From Moniliella sp. 'wahieum' (taxonomy: Eukaryota; Basidiomycota; Moniliellomycetes; Moniliellales; Moniliellaceae): a stretch of DNA of 64,000 bases. Both the position numbers and the translations under genes were made by a program. Under the pieces are notes generated by a model. That model did no database searches, had not been told where the DNA came from, and saw only the letters and a program-made list of their open reading frames with translations. The first letter of the stretch is position 1. Every line of letters begins with the position of its first letter. This document shows positions 1-12,010 of the stretch, in pieces. Location: positions 1 to 64,000 of the forward strand of contig RSEE01000120.1 of the NCBI GenBank assembly GCA_003971905.1, given 5' to 3'.

Positions 1-791
1 TCACACAACAAGACCACCCCAAAGGAGCAGAAAGGATCCCAATGGCCGTGCAATGGCCCAGCTCACAGCCAATATCCCGTTGCCATTCGAACTGAACTGA
101 GGTCCAACCCTCTTGCAACTCTGCCTGCGGGATCAGGGAGATGGGTCGCGATCGATATCGTTTCCTGTCGCTTACAAAAGCGCCGGTCTCAAAGTGGCCT
201 CTTAGATCTTAAGGCCCTCCGGTGATGATGCCAGTGACGTGTGCGGTGCAGACCCCGTCTCTGGAGCCGTGAGGCCAGCCGTCTTCAGAGGAGCGAAGAT
301 GGTACCGAGTTGAGCCAATCGACGTGCATACACTTGGAGCGCGGGCCCGGGCCAGGCGCGCTGTCGGGGGCACGACGAGATGTGGCCAGAGACGACGAGA
401 GGGGTAGAGGAGAGGTGCACTGCGTGGTAGGCGGGGTGAGGCCGGCGGTGAGGCCGGTGAGGGTGGGCGATGGCCAGGAGGGCGTTTGCAATGTTTCCTG
501 TCGCAGCGCGCCCAGAGGGGCAGCAGCGGGGCAGCCGACGAGCTCCTGCCGGCTGCCGCCCAGCAGCCGTCGCAGCGCGGCACGAGCACGGCAGAGGGGC
601 AGTTTCGCATGCCGGCATGCACGCAGCATCATGCATCATGCATCATGCGTCCAGTGGGTTAGCCGCCCAGGCTGTGGTGGGGCGGCGCGCCCATCCAGCT
701 CATCGCCCATCGCCTTGCGCATCGCCTCCCGCATCGCGCCCCGTCGCCATCGCCATCGCCACCATCCCCATCCATTGCCGGGGCCTCAGCC
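1..791. other. Spacer upstream of the TMCO4-like gene
   Basis: No convincing gene is visible. The open frames here are arginine- and proline-rich shadows on both strands with no recognisable domain. Three tandem copies of the heptamer CATCATG lie at 627-647, one member of a family that recurs in other spacers. The last 100 bases are rich in CATCGCC/CCATCGC repeats and lead straight into the start codon at 792, so they probably form the 5' leader of that gene. Confidence 0.6.
627..647. repeat. CATCATG heptamer array, 3 copies
   Basis: Three perfect head-to-tail copies of CATCATG. Each junction makes the palindrome ATGCAT. The same array recurs at about a dozen spacer sites in this window and is not seen in a coding region. 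Confidence 0.9.
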
Positions 792-3700
792 ATGAGCGCA
801 CTTCCAGGCCACAGCGACCGCCCCGAGCCAGCAGCCAGCCCCCTCCCCCCCGACGACGACTTTGACGACGGCAACATTGCTGCTGCTCTCGACGACCACA
901 AGCCCAAGCACAAGCCTAGCCCCACCCCCGATCACACACCTCAGTCTCAGCCCCAGCCCCCGCCTCTCGCAGCCCCCCTCGACCTTCCCGCCACAGCAAC
1001 GGCTCCCGACGCACCTGATCATCACGATATGGAAGAACCTCCTCCCGAGGACGAGGACGATGGCGATATTGGTCTTGTCGCATCCCCGCCATCGTCTCCA
1101 CGACCACAACCCCCCACTCAGCCCCGCTCCCTCGACCAAGATTAATCCTCAGTCCGTGCCTCCGTCTCCGCATCATTCCCAGATCGTGCGCCAGTCATCG
1201 CTCAAGGCCAAGGGGTTGGACGAAGAAGTTAACGACACATCACCCGCGGCGTCACGCACACCCTCGCCTGCACCCGCCCCTGCTCCTACTACATCTGGGG
1301 AAAGTTCTCCTCTCTTCTGAGCCTCTTGCTGAGCCTTCACCCCCCAACACCCCTTCGACTCCCGAAGAGTCACTCAAACCGCATGTTCCCAGTGGTGTCT
1401 CCCTCACCACCAGCCCGGCGGTCGAGGAAGATCATAAGGCTCAGCTTACCCCGGCGGTTGAGGAAGATCATAAGGCGGAGCCTACCCCTCGTGCGTCAAG
1501 GGAGTCGAATCGGTCCTCAACCACACCTCGTGGCTCAGTTGAAGACAAACCCTCTCTCCTCAGAGCCGAGTTGTGGTTGTTGTGCCAGAACCGGAATCCA
1601 CAGACCCCAAAGCTAAAGGAAAGGGGAAAGCCTCGCCTTCGAAGGGAGACAACACCACTAAGCGGGGTAAGAGGACAAGGACAAGAGCAAGGAAGAGGAA
1701 GAGGAAGAGGAACGCAACCCTCTCAATTTGCGCGAAAGCGATCTGCTCCGGGTGAAGGCGCGGATGGAACGAGGCTGGGGTCGGGCTGCGTCGCCAGTAA
1801 AGGAGGAGGAAGAGGTGGACGTGATGGCCGACGATGACGACGGGTGGCAAGAGATGCCGGTAATGCGGACGATTAATGAGGAAACCGAGGCGTACAATGT
1901 CCTAGACGAGGAAGATCGTAAGCGGCTTCACTTTCGTGTGCCATCACCCGAGAGAGTTGCGGCCGCCGCGGCCGAATTGCCCCCCGCCCTTCCCGATCCC
2001 AAGCGAGGCCATGCTCGTATGGGTTCCAAAAGTAAGCGTCGTTCCCTGTTAGGCGCTGGGAATGCGACGGGACAAACGCTTGGCGTGTACGACGCTCGTG
2101 GATACGAGTGGCGGGCCCGGCCCGAGTCCGACTCGGAAGGGGCGGATGATGATGAGGATGCGCATCTGGATGAGATGGGGCCCGGACGTGGGTACACTCA
2201 AGTGCATCTGGACGAGGACGAGGAGGCTGAGCAGCTGTATGCTGCGACCGAGTACCTCTTCTCCAATGTCGACCGCAACCCGTATTCGGAAAAGCCGGCG
2301 GTCGATGCCGCTGCACAGATGAACACCGCCAAGGATTCCTGAGCGAGGGGCAACGAATTGCGTATGTAGGGTTGTGTGCGCTTCTCGCACGGCAAGTAAG
2401 TGAAACCCCGCTGCTTGTCCCTCCACCCTCAGCGAAGAGCAAGAAACCTCCTCCGCCCGACTTGGGCAAACCCAACCGCGCGTTAGCCACAGCACTGGAC
2501 AGCGGCCACGCGTGGATCACAGATGTGCTGGCCAAACTCTATCTTCATATGGATATTGCCCCGCCTGAACAAACCATGATTGCGCAACTGGGTCAACATG
2601 GTGTGCTTCCCTCAGACCTGGCACCGACCCTGATCACAACCCAAACGATCGACAATCCCGACTTTGATCCGGACGCGCTTGCGGAGCGGGAAAAGGAGGA
2701 GGAAGACCGGACGGAAGTGCAGGCTCTAAGCCAAGCCGTCGACGGGGCCCAGTCCACAACTCCATCCGCCGAGGAGCCCGACGAGGCCACGCTCGTTGGC
2801 GATCCTTCTCTCTCTACGGACCTACGTCTGAGCCAGGATGAGGAGACAGGGGTCAAACCGGCCTTGCTCGATCCCAACTCGGCGGCGCAGGGCAACATTG
2901 GGGAACTTCGTGGGCACACCGAGTGGGCAGTGCGCCACACACACAAGAACATGGCCCCTCTTCCCATGCATGGCGCGCCCAATGAGCCCGTGGGCCCCAC
3001 CCCCGACTCTGGGTCGGCTGATGCACCGGCCGCAGGCAATCAGCCCCCCCCCTCGGGCGTTGCTGGGGACGACAAAGGGACGCTGGCCACAGCCCCAACG
3101 GCCTTGGCGGGTGTCAGTACCGAGGTGACCTCTGCTGATCGAACCATCACGCTCGACCTGCGTTGGACCGTGCTGTGCGATCTGTTTTTGTTGGTCACGT
3201 TTGATGCGGACTACGATGCGCGGAGCCGAACATTACTGGAGCAGGTGGCGGCAGCGTTGGGGTTGAGCGCACTGGATGTGACCAAATTTGAGACGCGGAT
3301 TGCAGAGACGCTGGAGATTGATGATGGCGCTGCTCGTCATTTGCGCTTGCGCGACCGGCAAGCGATCCAGAAACGCGCCGCTGCGGCCAAGCGGCGGCGG
3401 TTGCTCATGATGGGCCTGGCTACCATTGGCGGCGGCGTGGTGTTAGGGCTGAGTGCTGGGCTGCTGGCGCCCATCATTGGGGTTGGGTTGGGCGCTGCGT
3501 TCAGTACGATTGGTATTGGGGGCACGTCAGCATTTTTTGGTGGCGCAGGCGGTGCGGCAGTCATCACCACCACCGCCACCCTTGCTGGTGGCGGCATGGC
3601 AGGCAACAGTATGGGTCGTCGAACGCGCGCGGTCAAGGTGTTCGAGTTCAAACCGGTTCACAGTAACAATCGCTTTCGCTGCATTCTCGGCATTCCTGGG

Positions 3701-5684
3701 TACGTTTTCCCCTTCCAGCCTTCTATTTTGATGTGCACCCGAGCTAATCATTGATGAACAGGTTTATGAACGGTGCCCAAGATGATCCCCGTCTCCCCTT
3801 TAGTACGGTGGATAGCATGATGGGCGACCTGTTCAGTGTGCTGTGGGAGCCGGATTTGATGCGCGAGATGGGTGCAGCGATGGGCATCTTGTGGAACGAA
3901 ACGGTTGCTGCTGGAATTCAACAGCTGTTAGCGGCCACCGTGGCAGGCAGCTTGATTGGTGCGTTGACCTGGCCTTTGTGGCTCAGCAAGCTGTCGTACT
4001 TGATTGACAATCCTTGGTCCAACTCGCTCGACCGCGCCAAGGCAGCGGGGCTGATCCTGGCGGATGTGATCGTGCATCGCCAGATGGGCTCGCGGCCGTT
4101 GACATTGGTTGCGTTTAGCCTGGGCGCCCGTGTCATTTTCTATGCGTTGCGAGAACTGTATCGGATAAACGGGTTTGGGCTGGTACAGGATGTCTACCTT
4201 GTCGGGGCTCCCGTGACGGCGAGCGACAAGGTGTGGCGCCAAGTGCGCTCCGTTGTCGCTGGCCGGTTTGTCAATGGCTATTCTAAGACCGATTGGATCT
4301 TGGGCTACCTGCACCGTGCCACTTCGGGCGGTTTGGCGTCCGTCGCCGGCTTGCACCCCATCACCGGCGCACCTGCCGTGGACAATGTGGACCTGACGCA
4401 AATCGTGCCGGGTCACTTGGCATACCGAGCCTTAATGCCACTGGTCCTGGGCGAGCTGGGCTTCCGCACCACGGCCGATTACTTTGACGAGCCCGAAGAT
4501 CTGTCCAAGATTCCAGAGAGGGAGGTACGACCGATGACAGAGGAAGAGCTGCGGGGCGGTGCATGAGTTAAACTATGCCTCGGCCGGGGACGAGGAGAAG
4601 ATTGCCACGGCGATTGCAGCGGCACAGGCGGCCAAGGGGCCGCCACCACCCCGACCAAGACGAATGCGTTTGCCAACTTTTTCAAGCGAAGCAGCAAAAA
4701 GTCCTCGACCCCAGCGGCTACGCCCACTCGGCCAAACGGGGTGGCTAGCCCCCCACGGAAAGCCAAGGCAGCGGCGGCAAGCGCACCGGATTATGATTAC
4801 GATGAGGACGTGGATGTGGAGGGCGAAGTGCGGGAGGACGATGGCCCACTGGAGCCGGAAGAGAAGCACGACACGCCTTCCTCTTCCCGCACATCCCTCA
4901 CCTTGGTGGGCCCGAGCCAGGCTCGGTTCGATCCCGACGCCATTCTGGCCGAACTGCGCAGTGCTGGGATCGAGGTCAAGGAGTTGCCGTCCAACATGCC
5001 TATTCTCCAAGTCAGCCGCCCGCGCGCGCGGACAAACAGTGTACCGGCCCCCGTCGCCACGTCACCTTCGACATCCACCTTGTCGCTGGCCGCCTCTACC
5101 GCCTCGGCTCCTGTCTCCACTACCCTGACCGATGGCGCAAAGCGAAAGACCTACACCGAATCCAACTTATCCTCAGTCTGGGGCGAGGCGGACCTTGCTG
5201 CGCCCGTCAGCGCGTATGGCTCTACCACCCGTCTTTCCGCACTGGCGCCCGAGGTGAGGAGAGAAAGTTCCGGTGGCGGTCTGGGCGCTTGGGGGGAATC
5301 CAGCACGCACCTACCTTCTCTCCCTGCCGTATCCAACGTTCGTTCGGGTCGGTGGGGGGAAGCCGAGACCAGCGAGGGGGCGGAACTATCGCACGGACTC
5401 GCTTCGCCCCCCTCTGTACCCCGTCTTCCTCCCTCCTCACCTGTCGGACTGCGCAGCCTCTCCCTCGTCCCCCCCGCTAGCACCGCTAGCACCGCTAGTA
5501 CCACAACCTCGCTTCCCCGCGCTGGGGGACTGCGACCGCCACTGGTTCCTCCGCCCCGGGCGTCGCACTGCCCCTCGACTTGGACCTCCCCTTGCCCCCG
5601 CCCCCGGCCACACCGACGCTCACGTTTGGCGCGCAGGATGGCGAGATCACATTGCAAGAGGATGAGAATCCGTGGGGGTCGTGA
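792..5684 (+). CDS. MIL1: TMCO4/Mil1-family (DUF726) alpha/beta-hydrolase-like membrane protein
   Basis: Recognised from its central domain. A glycine-rich hydrophobic stretch at 3400-3600 fits membrane helices. It is followed by the LGIPG motif (3685-3700) and the nucleophile-elbow-like AFSLGARVIFYALREL (about 4110-4160), typical of TMCO4 proteins; budding yeast Mil1/YFL034W is the known fungal relative. A 62-nt intron (3700-3761, donor GTACGT) joins LGIPG to FMNGAQDD. The first ~650 codons are acidic, Ser/Pro-rich and probably disordered, and include a 36-bp in-frame duplication encoding PAVEEDHKA twice (1415-1476). The C-terminus is also disordered and ends in ENPWGS at 5684. The frame breaks several times: between 1140 and 1730, near 2336 (before LSEGQRIAYVGL), near 4558, and near 5520-5600. 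Sense resumes in another frame each time, so sequence error is likelier than decay. Start at 792 because an ATG with favourable context (CAGCCATGA) opens the acidic N-terminus. The substrate is unknown; the yeast member is linked to adaptor-mediated Golgi/endosome traffic. Confidence 0.88.
1415..1476 (+). repeat. 36-bp in-frame duplication inside the TMCO4-like gene
   Basis: Two near-identical 26-bp blocks begin at 1415 and 1451 (period 36 bp, 12 codons). They differ by one synonymous change and both encode PAVEEDHKA. It looks like a recent tandem duplication in a disordered, acidic part of the protein. Confidence 0.85.
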
Positions 5685-6390
5685 CGGCTTGCGCACAGCG
5701 CCCAGAGCATGCATGCGGCGTGAGGGGACGGAGGGAGGACCTCGATTGGCAGTTGCTGGAGGGTTCGGCTGTAGCGTACCCTACCGTACCCTACCTACCT
5801 ACCTAGCTACCTACCTACTTTCTTCTCATTCCCATCGAATCAATTGTGCTACCCATCTATCAAGTCACGGTGCAGCGTCCGGGCCAATAGGCCCAGGCGC
5901 GTTTTTAGGTCGCAGCGTAGCGCAATGAGATGCATTCATCCGTCGCTCCTCGTTTCGCCTCCTCTCACCTCACACGGTCGGTTTGTTGGTGGTCGAGTAC
6001 CGTGGAGCCTAAGCTAGTGATCAGTAGCTGGACGTTCAACCAGGGCAGAGCGGATGAGAGTGAGGTAGGAGCCTCTACCTGCCCAAACCAGTACCAGAGG
6101 ATTAGAGAAAGGAGCCTATCAAGCCAAGAACCAAGCTTCGACCGATCAAAGAGCAAATAAGGCCTAGGGGCCGACATGGTATAGAATTGTTCGTGCGGAT
6201 GAAGACAGGGATGGGTCAGACAGCGTTCTCAAAACAGATGCGCAAGATGAGGAAATGCGAGCAACGAAGGAAGAAGTGTGTTGGTGTGTGTGGAATGGGG
6301 GGGGGGGTGACAAGAACGCCAATTATAATAGGTAACATGTAAATGGAAAGCCAGAAGGGAAGGGAAGGTGCACCCCACCACATCCGTCAC
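5685..6390. other. Convergent 3' spacer
   Basis: The space between the TMCO4-like gene (+) and the cyclin (-) should hold both 3' UTRs. It contains a CTAC microsatellite at 5778-5818 and a run of 11 G at about 6297-6307. No gene is supported. Confidence 0.6.
5778..5818. repeat. CTAC microsatellite
   Basis: Imperfect tetranucleotide repeat of CTAC with a few CCGTA interruptions, just past the stop codon of the TMCO4-like gene. Confidence 0.85.
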
Positions 6391-8102
6391 CTACACGCTT
6401 GACACCGGGACGGCTTGCGGTGCCATGCCGAACGTCGGTGTAGGTACGTTGAGCAGGGCCTGGAGCTGAGCTTGGGCTGCGGCCTGCGCTTGCAGTTGCG
6501 CTTGCGCTTGAACATGTGCTTGAACTTGGGCTTGGATCTGGGCCTGGGCAAGGAGTTGAGTCTGGAGCTGGGTCTGGAGCTGGGTCTGGAGCTGAGCCTG
6601 AAGCTGAGCCTGGAGTTGAGCCTGCAACTGGGCCTGCAACTGGGCTTGGAGCTGAGCCTTGGCTTGGGTTTCAAGCTGCATGCGCATCTGCTTCTCGACT
6701 TTGGCCTGGGCGCAGGCCAAGCTATGCGCATACGCCTGGACCGACGTCGTGGCCAACATGTCTGGGTGCGCCGGTAAACTCGCTTGGGCCTTGGTAAGGG
6801 TCTGCAGCCAACGTGCCAGCAGCTGCGGTGGCACCAGCTGTTCGCTGCTGCTGGCCTGCGCGGGCGACCAGGTGGGCCCAGGGGTGGCGGTGGGATACTG
6901 CGGTGCGCCCGTGGGAGGCGTGTAAGTAAATCCCGACGACGGTACCAAAGGCACCGACGAGGCTACCGCCGGAGCTGGCGCCGCTTTCTGTGCCGGGAGC
7001 TGTGCAAAGGGCGATGTTGGTGGAGTGGGCAGCGCGTAGCTCGTAAACGGCGCAGTGGGAGGGAGGGGCGAGCCGTTCTCTACCAAAGGCGCGGCAGGTG
7101 GTGTAGGAGTCACCGCTGCGGGGGCCGAAGTCAAGCCGTCCTGTGGCGATCGACGGGGGCAAGCACGGGCAAGCTGAACCATTCGGGTCATCTCGCGTGA
7201 CCGGAAGGCGAGCAACGCCTCGGACCGTGCCTTGAACTGCCTCAGCTCGTCGGGGCTGACAAGAATGGAGTAACCGAGACCGCGCCAAAATGCCAGCTCC
7301 ATCTGAGTTACTGTGCGAGGGGAAGGAAGCTGGGCCAAGGAAGCCCACGTCTTGGCTGTATACGTGTGGTCCTCGAGCAGCTTATTGGCCAAAATCAGAG
7401 CAGACACCGAGACACGGTACTCGACACCAACCACGTCGGCTGTAATGTGGGGCTGGCGGCACTTGAAGCGGTACACGAGTACCCTGGCAAAGACAAACAG
7501 GCAATGCACGTCAGCATACATCAAAACGCGGCCCACAGCAACAGGAGGGGTGGGGGGGAAGAACGTACAAGGCTGTGTATAAGGTCTCGGTCGTTGCACG
7601 GAGCGATCGAATCAGGTCGCGGACACAAGCGACAAAGGCCGTTCTTGGCTGAAAGCGGCGCAAGACTGCGCGCACCTCCGGGGGCTGCGCAGCCACGACA
7701 GGCGAGATTGGTTCGGTGGCAACAAGAGGGGGGGATGGCGCATGGGTGAGCGGGGCGAAGGTGGAGCTGGGCTCGGCGGAGAGAGGGAGCTGGGCAGGGC
7801 GGGGGTGAACCAAAGAAAGCAGACCAATTCGCAAAACCATTGAGCGAGCTGGGTGGAGGTCTGGGATGGCCGTGTGGGGCGGAAGCGCTTGGATGGCGGG
7901 GCGAGCCCGTTGGGCCATTGGGAGACGGGGCGGGGGGCAGGGGGTGGGGCGTGGACGGTGGCGGTAGGAGCAGCCGGGGGGGCAGAGGTAGAAACAGAGG
8001 GGGGAAAGGAGGGGAGGAGTAGGCGGGGCGCGTCCGCCTGCCCAGCAGGCTGGAAATAGTGCCGGGTGCGCAGGACGAGGAGCGGGAGCGGGGCGCAGTC
8101 AT
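6391..8102 (-). CDS. Pcl/Pho80-like cyclin with glutamine-rich tail
   Basis: The cyclin box is clear once one intron is removed. Exon 1 (7569 to about 8102) ends in FVACVRDLIRSL..ETLYTAL. The intron 7484-7568 (85 nt, donor GTACGT, acceptor CCAG) restores VLVYRFK. Exon 2 (6391-7483) continues with SALILANKLLEDHTYTAKTW and ELAFWRGLGYSILV, the conserved helices of fungal Pcl-type cyclins that activate a Pho85-like kinase. Before the box, QLAQWFCELVCFLWF is also typical, but it is read in another frame from both the box and the ATG at 8102. I infer two frame breaks in the proline/C-run-rich leader, so the start is uncertain. After the box come a Pro/Ser/Thr linker and a tail of QAQL and QTQL tetrapeptide repeats (6445-6668), then a short end. 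The tail is unusual for the family and may be a flexible or self-associating segment. Confidence 0.8.
6445..6668 (-). repeat. 12-bp coding minisatellite (QAQL/QTQL)
   Basis: Consecutive 12-bp units encode QAQL, then QTQL, then more divergent QAQI/QAQV/QAHV variants. Third positions vary between units, so the protein repeat is older than any recent slippage and may be kept by selection. Read on the opposite strand it gives only leucine/glutamate-rich shadows. Confidence 0.8.
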
Positions 8103-8390
8103 GATGGGCGGGGGCGGAGGGAGGCGGAGACCGAGTACGAAGAGGACGAGGGCAAGGAAGAGGAAGTGGAGGAAGAGAAAGAGAAGAGGAAGGCGGTGGT
8201 GGGAAAGATGCTACGGCTGTCCTACTGTATTATACCAGATCGCCACGCCGTCGGCCGTCTGCAAGGGGACAGAGTGTGCCAGGGTGCCGCAGGGTGCAGT
8301 GATCATGCATCATGCATGGCGCACCATGCGTCATCCACTGGCTGGCTGCGGAGGTGCGTGCGGCGTGGCAGTGCGAAGCGGAGCGCCGAC

Positions 8391-8440
8391 GCAGCGCAGG
8401 AGAGCGCAGGAGAGCGCAAGCGAGCGCAGGGCAGCGCAGC
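8391..8440. repeat. GAGCGCAG degenerate tandem array
   Basis: About six imperfect copies of an 8-10 bp unit (GCGCAGGAGA / GCGCAAGCGA / GCGCAGGGCA). Two further copies lie at 8561-8580. Confidence 0.75.
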
Positions 8441-8490
8441 ACACTGCGCAGCGGGTCACCGATCGCCGAGCACAGGTGGCCTGCACAGGT

Positions 8491-8511
8491 CAGAATGCAG
8501 AATGCAGAATG
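8491..8511. repeat. CAGAATG heptamer array, 3 copies
   Basis: Three perfect tandem copies of CAGAATG: a 7-bp period with a sequence unrelated to the CATCATG family. Confidence 0.9.
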
Positions 8512-8665
8512 CCGGCCATACGCCATGGCGGCGCGGGGGCGCAGTGGCGTGCAGGGGCAGGAGAGCGCAGGAGAGCGCAGGCCCCGCGCGGCGCCAGTGG
8601 AGCGACGAGACGTGTGGGCCGCGGGGCAACCAAATCCATTCTGCCCGACCGAACGACGGTGCATG

Positions 8666-8704
8666 CATCATACATCATGCATCACGCATCACGCATCATG
8701 CATC
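8666..8704. repeat. CATCATG heptamer array, 5.5 degenerate copies
   Basis: The units are CATCATA, CATCATG, CATCACG, CATCACG, CATCATG and a partial CATC. The 7-bp register is kept while single bases vary. A shorter copy lies at 8302-8316. Confidence 0.9.
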
Positions 8705-10902
8705 GCCGCGCAGTTCTGACTTGGCAAATTCACCGCGCATTCGCTTGATTAGCTTGATTAGGTCGTCAGTTCTTGCGCTTCCACGAGTCTACATCACCGA
8801 TTGGCGTTCGATAGCACGGCGGCACTCTGCCTGCACGCCGCACCCTCTCGCCCAGCCTGCCGACGGCGTGGCTCCCCCAGCGGGCGCTTCTAATCACCTC
8901 ACCAGCCACGCCACAGGCCCGCCAGGCGCCCGCCTCCCGCCCACTGGTCCCACTCGCCCCTCCCATCCCACATCCGCGCCATATGCGTCCCCCGCTTCCT
9001 GCCGCCTTGCCACCCGCCCCGCGCGGCACAGCGCCCGTGCTGCCGTCCGCTGCCGAATCCGGATTGCGCTCCGCCGCCTCAGCCACGCGTCCCGCGTCCC
9101 TCGTCACTCGCGTCACCACCACTGAGCATGTGCATATCAACCGCTGGGGGCTGGGGACAGCTGTAAATTACACGCCTGGCCCAGGTCATCGATCCGGTCC
9201 TCGGCAATCGAGAATCCTCTGACATCGCACCTCTGACTGGGTCTGGCGAGTCGACCAAACGGCGAGTGCCCTCCCTCCTAAGACCGTCGAGGACGGTCCG
9301 TTTCCATCGGGGTCCGGTTGTGTCACGCCTCACGCGTGCCGCTTCCTCGTCTGCATCATCAATCTTTTTGAGCGCGGTGTGTCACCGGCACCACGCTGAG
9401 CAGCATGTAAAGCTTGTAAAGGTCAGCCAGTCATAAGTTTCTCAGCCTCTCAGTCGAGCGCATGTCATGCGTTCCTCGATCATTGATCGGCCCAACGCCC
9501 ATCGTTCGTCGGAGCGTCAATAACACGTCAGCGTCTAGCTGCGGTCGCTGGGCGAAGAGCACGAACGGCACATAGATATTAGATCCTCTTCAGGCTGTGG
9601 CGGAGCGACAATCGACGCCCGCATGAGGCCCGACGACACAAGCGCCGTTCTGCCAAGAACAAAGCCTGCCAGTGTATCATGTAGCAACTAGCGCAGCACG
9701 TAGCACATACTAGCACACCGCGAGGGTGCATGTGCCTGTAACAGTAACACGATCACAAAAGGTGCCTATAGTGGAGCAGAGCATACCAAAGAAACTAAGG
9801 GAAAAGAGAAATGGCGTCGTTCCCCACAGTGCTCTCGGAGCTTCGTTGTTTGTCTGGCTAGTCTCAGGAAGGCGCTCCCCCGGAGCGGCTCCGCGGCTCA
9901 GCGCCAGCCCTGCTGAGCCTCGGCCTCTCCGGGCCTCGACAAACTGAACATGAGCCCGTAATGAAAGGCCGCGGTGTTACAATGCGATGCATGAGCATGA
10001 TGCATGACACGGGCCAGCCGCCTTCTGTTGTTTATCACATCTTGCGTCTTACATTCATTACAGCTTTACGCCATTGAATTTCCAGCTTAAGGCCGTGGGT
10101 CATACCAATTACTAGTTACTGCTCCCGCCCACCTTTGCGGTGCACGACGCCATAATAAGAGGATGGAATGGTGTGTGCGCTGACCCGCTGGTGGCGGCCG
10201 CGGCGTCGCCTGGCGTAGCCGAGCCATAGGCCGATTCAAGCCGAGCGTTGAACCTCAGCTTCAGCCTCAGCGGCTGAGTGCTGGCCTGCGCCGGCGTGTG
10301 ACATGGGACGCGTGACGCGCTGACTGAGGTAGCACCCACACGGGCGCACTAGGGCGGGGCGAAATGTCAAACGCGTCCAACTGAACCCACGCCACGCCAG
10401 GTCCCGCTGTGTGAGATCTGAGTCACCTCTGAATTTGAGAGAGCCAGCATGCAACAGAAGGCTGGCCGCGGAGCTGGGCAGGCTGGGCAGTGGCTGGGCA
10501 GGCGCGAGAGGGTTGGGCGCTGGATTGCGGGGCCAGGGAAAAGAGCGGGATGGAAATTCAATTTGGGTTGCCGGGGATCCCGCCTTAGTTACCGGTTACT
10601 GGTTATGTGGTAAGCACCGAGTATGAAATGTCCCGCCGCCACACCCACACCCCACCAAAGCCGAGCGGCGGAGTAAGGAGCAAAGGAGCAGGCAAATGCA
10701 GCTTACATCCGTCGTATGCTGCGCAGCAGGAAGGAAACAGCGCTCCCCTACACTTGCCCTCTGCTCGGGTGGGTTGCAGACGAGGCAGCCAACGGCATGA
10801 ATCATGAATCTTGCGTGCACGTGGGAAAGGTGATGCAGACGTGGGACTATCGACTATCGGTTGTCCCATGTCCTGGGCGCATGGTAGGGCAAATGAAGCT
10901 CA

Positions 10903-10923
10903 TCAAGCTTCAAGCTTCAAGCG
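10903..10923. repeat. TCAAGCT heptamer array, 3 copies
   Basis: Two perfect copies and one with a final G. Each junction makes the AAGCTT palindrome. The same array recurs at 17795-17815, and a shorter one lies near 12050-12062. Confidence 0.9.
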
Positions 10924-11990
10924 TGGTCGAGGGGTCGGCCGGTGCATGGTGCGACAGCACGCTAGCCCCAAGGCAGGCACAGAGCACTCGGCACGAGCTG
11001 GGCCCTGCCTGGCCTACCTAGGCCCTAAGCGATGTCCATGGACATGGTACACAACACTCGGCCACTGCCACCCAATGCGACACGGCCAGGAACGAGGCGG
11101 GCACACTGGCCCTGTGCCCGACGTGATCCAAACCCCGCTGCCTGTTGTCAGATCTCAATCGCACCAGGGACGAAGAAACTTGCCGTCCCTACCGCCCCCC
11201 TTGCTCCACCCAACAAAAAGAAGCCGGGTCGTCCGAGCACCACGCAGGAGAGCGCGGTACACATTACTGCCGCGGGCCAGGTACAGCCTCCCAGTCCCCT
11301 GCCCGCCCGAGGCTGAGTAGCTGGCAGAGCTTGCCGCTTCAACACCCAACGCCCAACATGCAACGCACGTACGAACGTCAACGTGTCAACATTCAACGTA
11401 TTCACCCCTTCACATGTACACGTGGTTGCCCAGCGGCCAGGCAAATACTTTGGCGTCAGGGCCTCAGGCCTTAGCCCCTCAGCACCGCAACGTTCAACAC
11501 GTTCAACCTTGAAAGCCTTAGGCACCTCTCTCGTGCATCATGCAGCTTGAGTCGTTGAACCTGTCAGCGCGCCGGGCCTGAGATCTGGAACGGCCGCCTG
11601 TAGTGCGGAGCTTGTCTACTAATCTTAATCACAGGCCCACACAGGGCCAACCATCCAGCCACGCTTGTCCACAGCCAGTTCCTAGTTACTAGTATACCCT
11701 TTAGCTTCATTAGCTTCACTAGTAGTGACACAAATCCAATCCATTCCCCTCGCTCGCCCCTGGAGGGGAGGCAACCTGACGCGCGCGCCTGGCGCAGCAA
11801 GACGCAGCCAAATACAACAACTCCATATCGACCTAATAGCATTGGTGTATGTATGGTGATCGGGTGGCCGGCGACGCGGCGATGGGGGGCCGCTCACGGT
11901 GATCTGCAACACCCCCCTGTTCACTGTTGAACCGTTCACAGCCGTTCACAACGTTCACAGCGTGCTGAGTGTGCTCGCTGAACAAGCTCT

Positions 11991-12010
11991 CAGCGCTCAG
12001 CTGAGCGCTG
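11991..12010. other. Perfect 20-bp palindrome
   Basis: CAGCGCTCAG is followed directly by its reverse complement CTGAGCGCTG with no spacer. It sits in a stretch with several GTTCAC repeats. No neighbouring gene lies within 2.9 kb, so a promoter role is not obvious. Confidence 0.85.
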
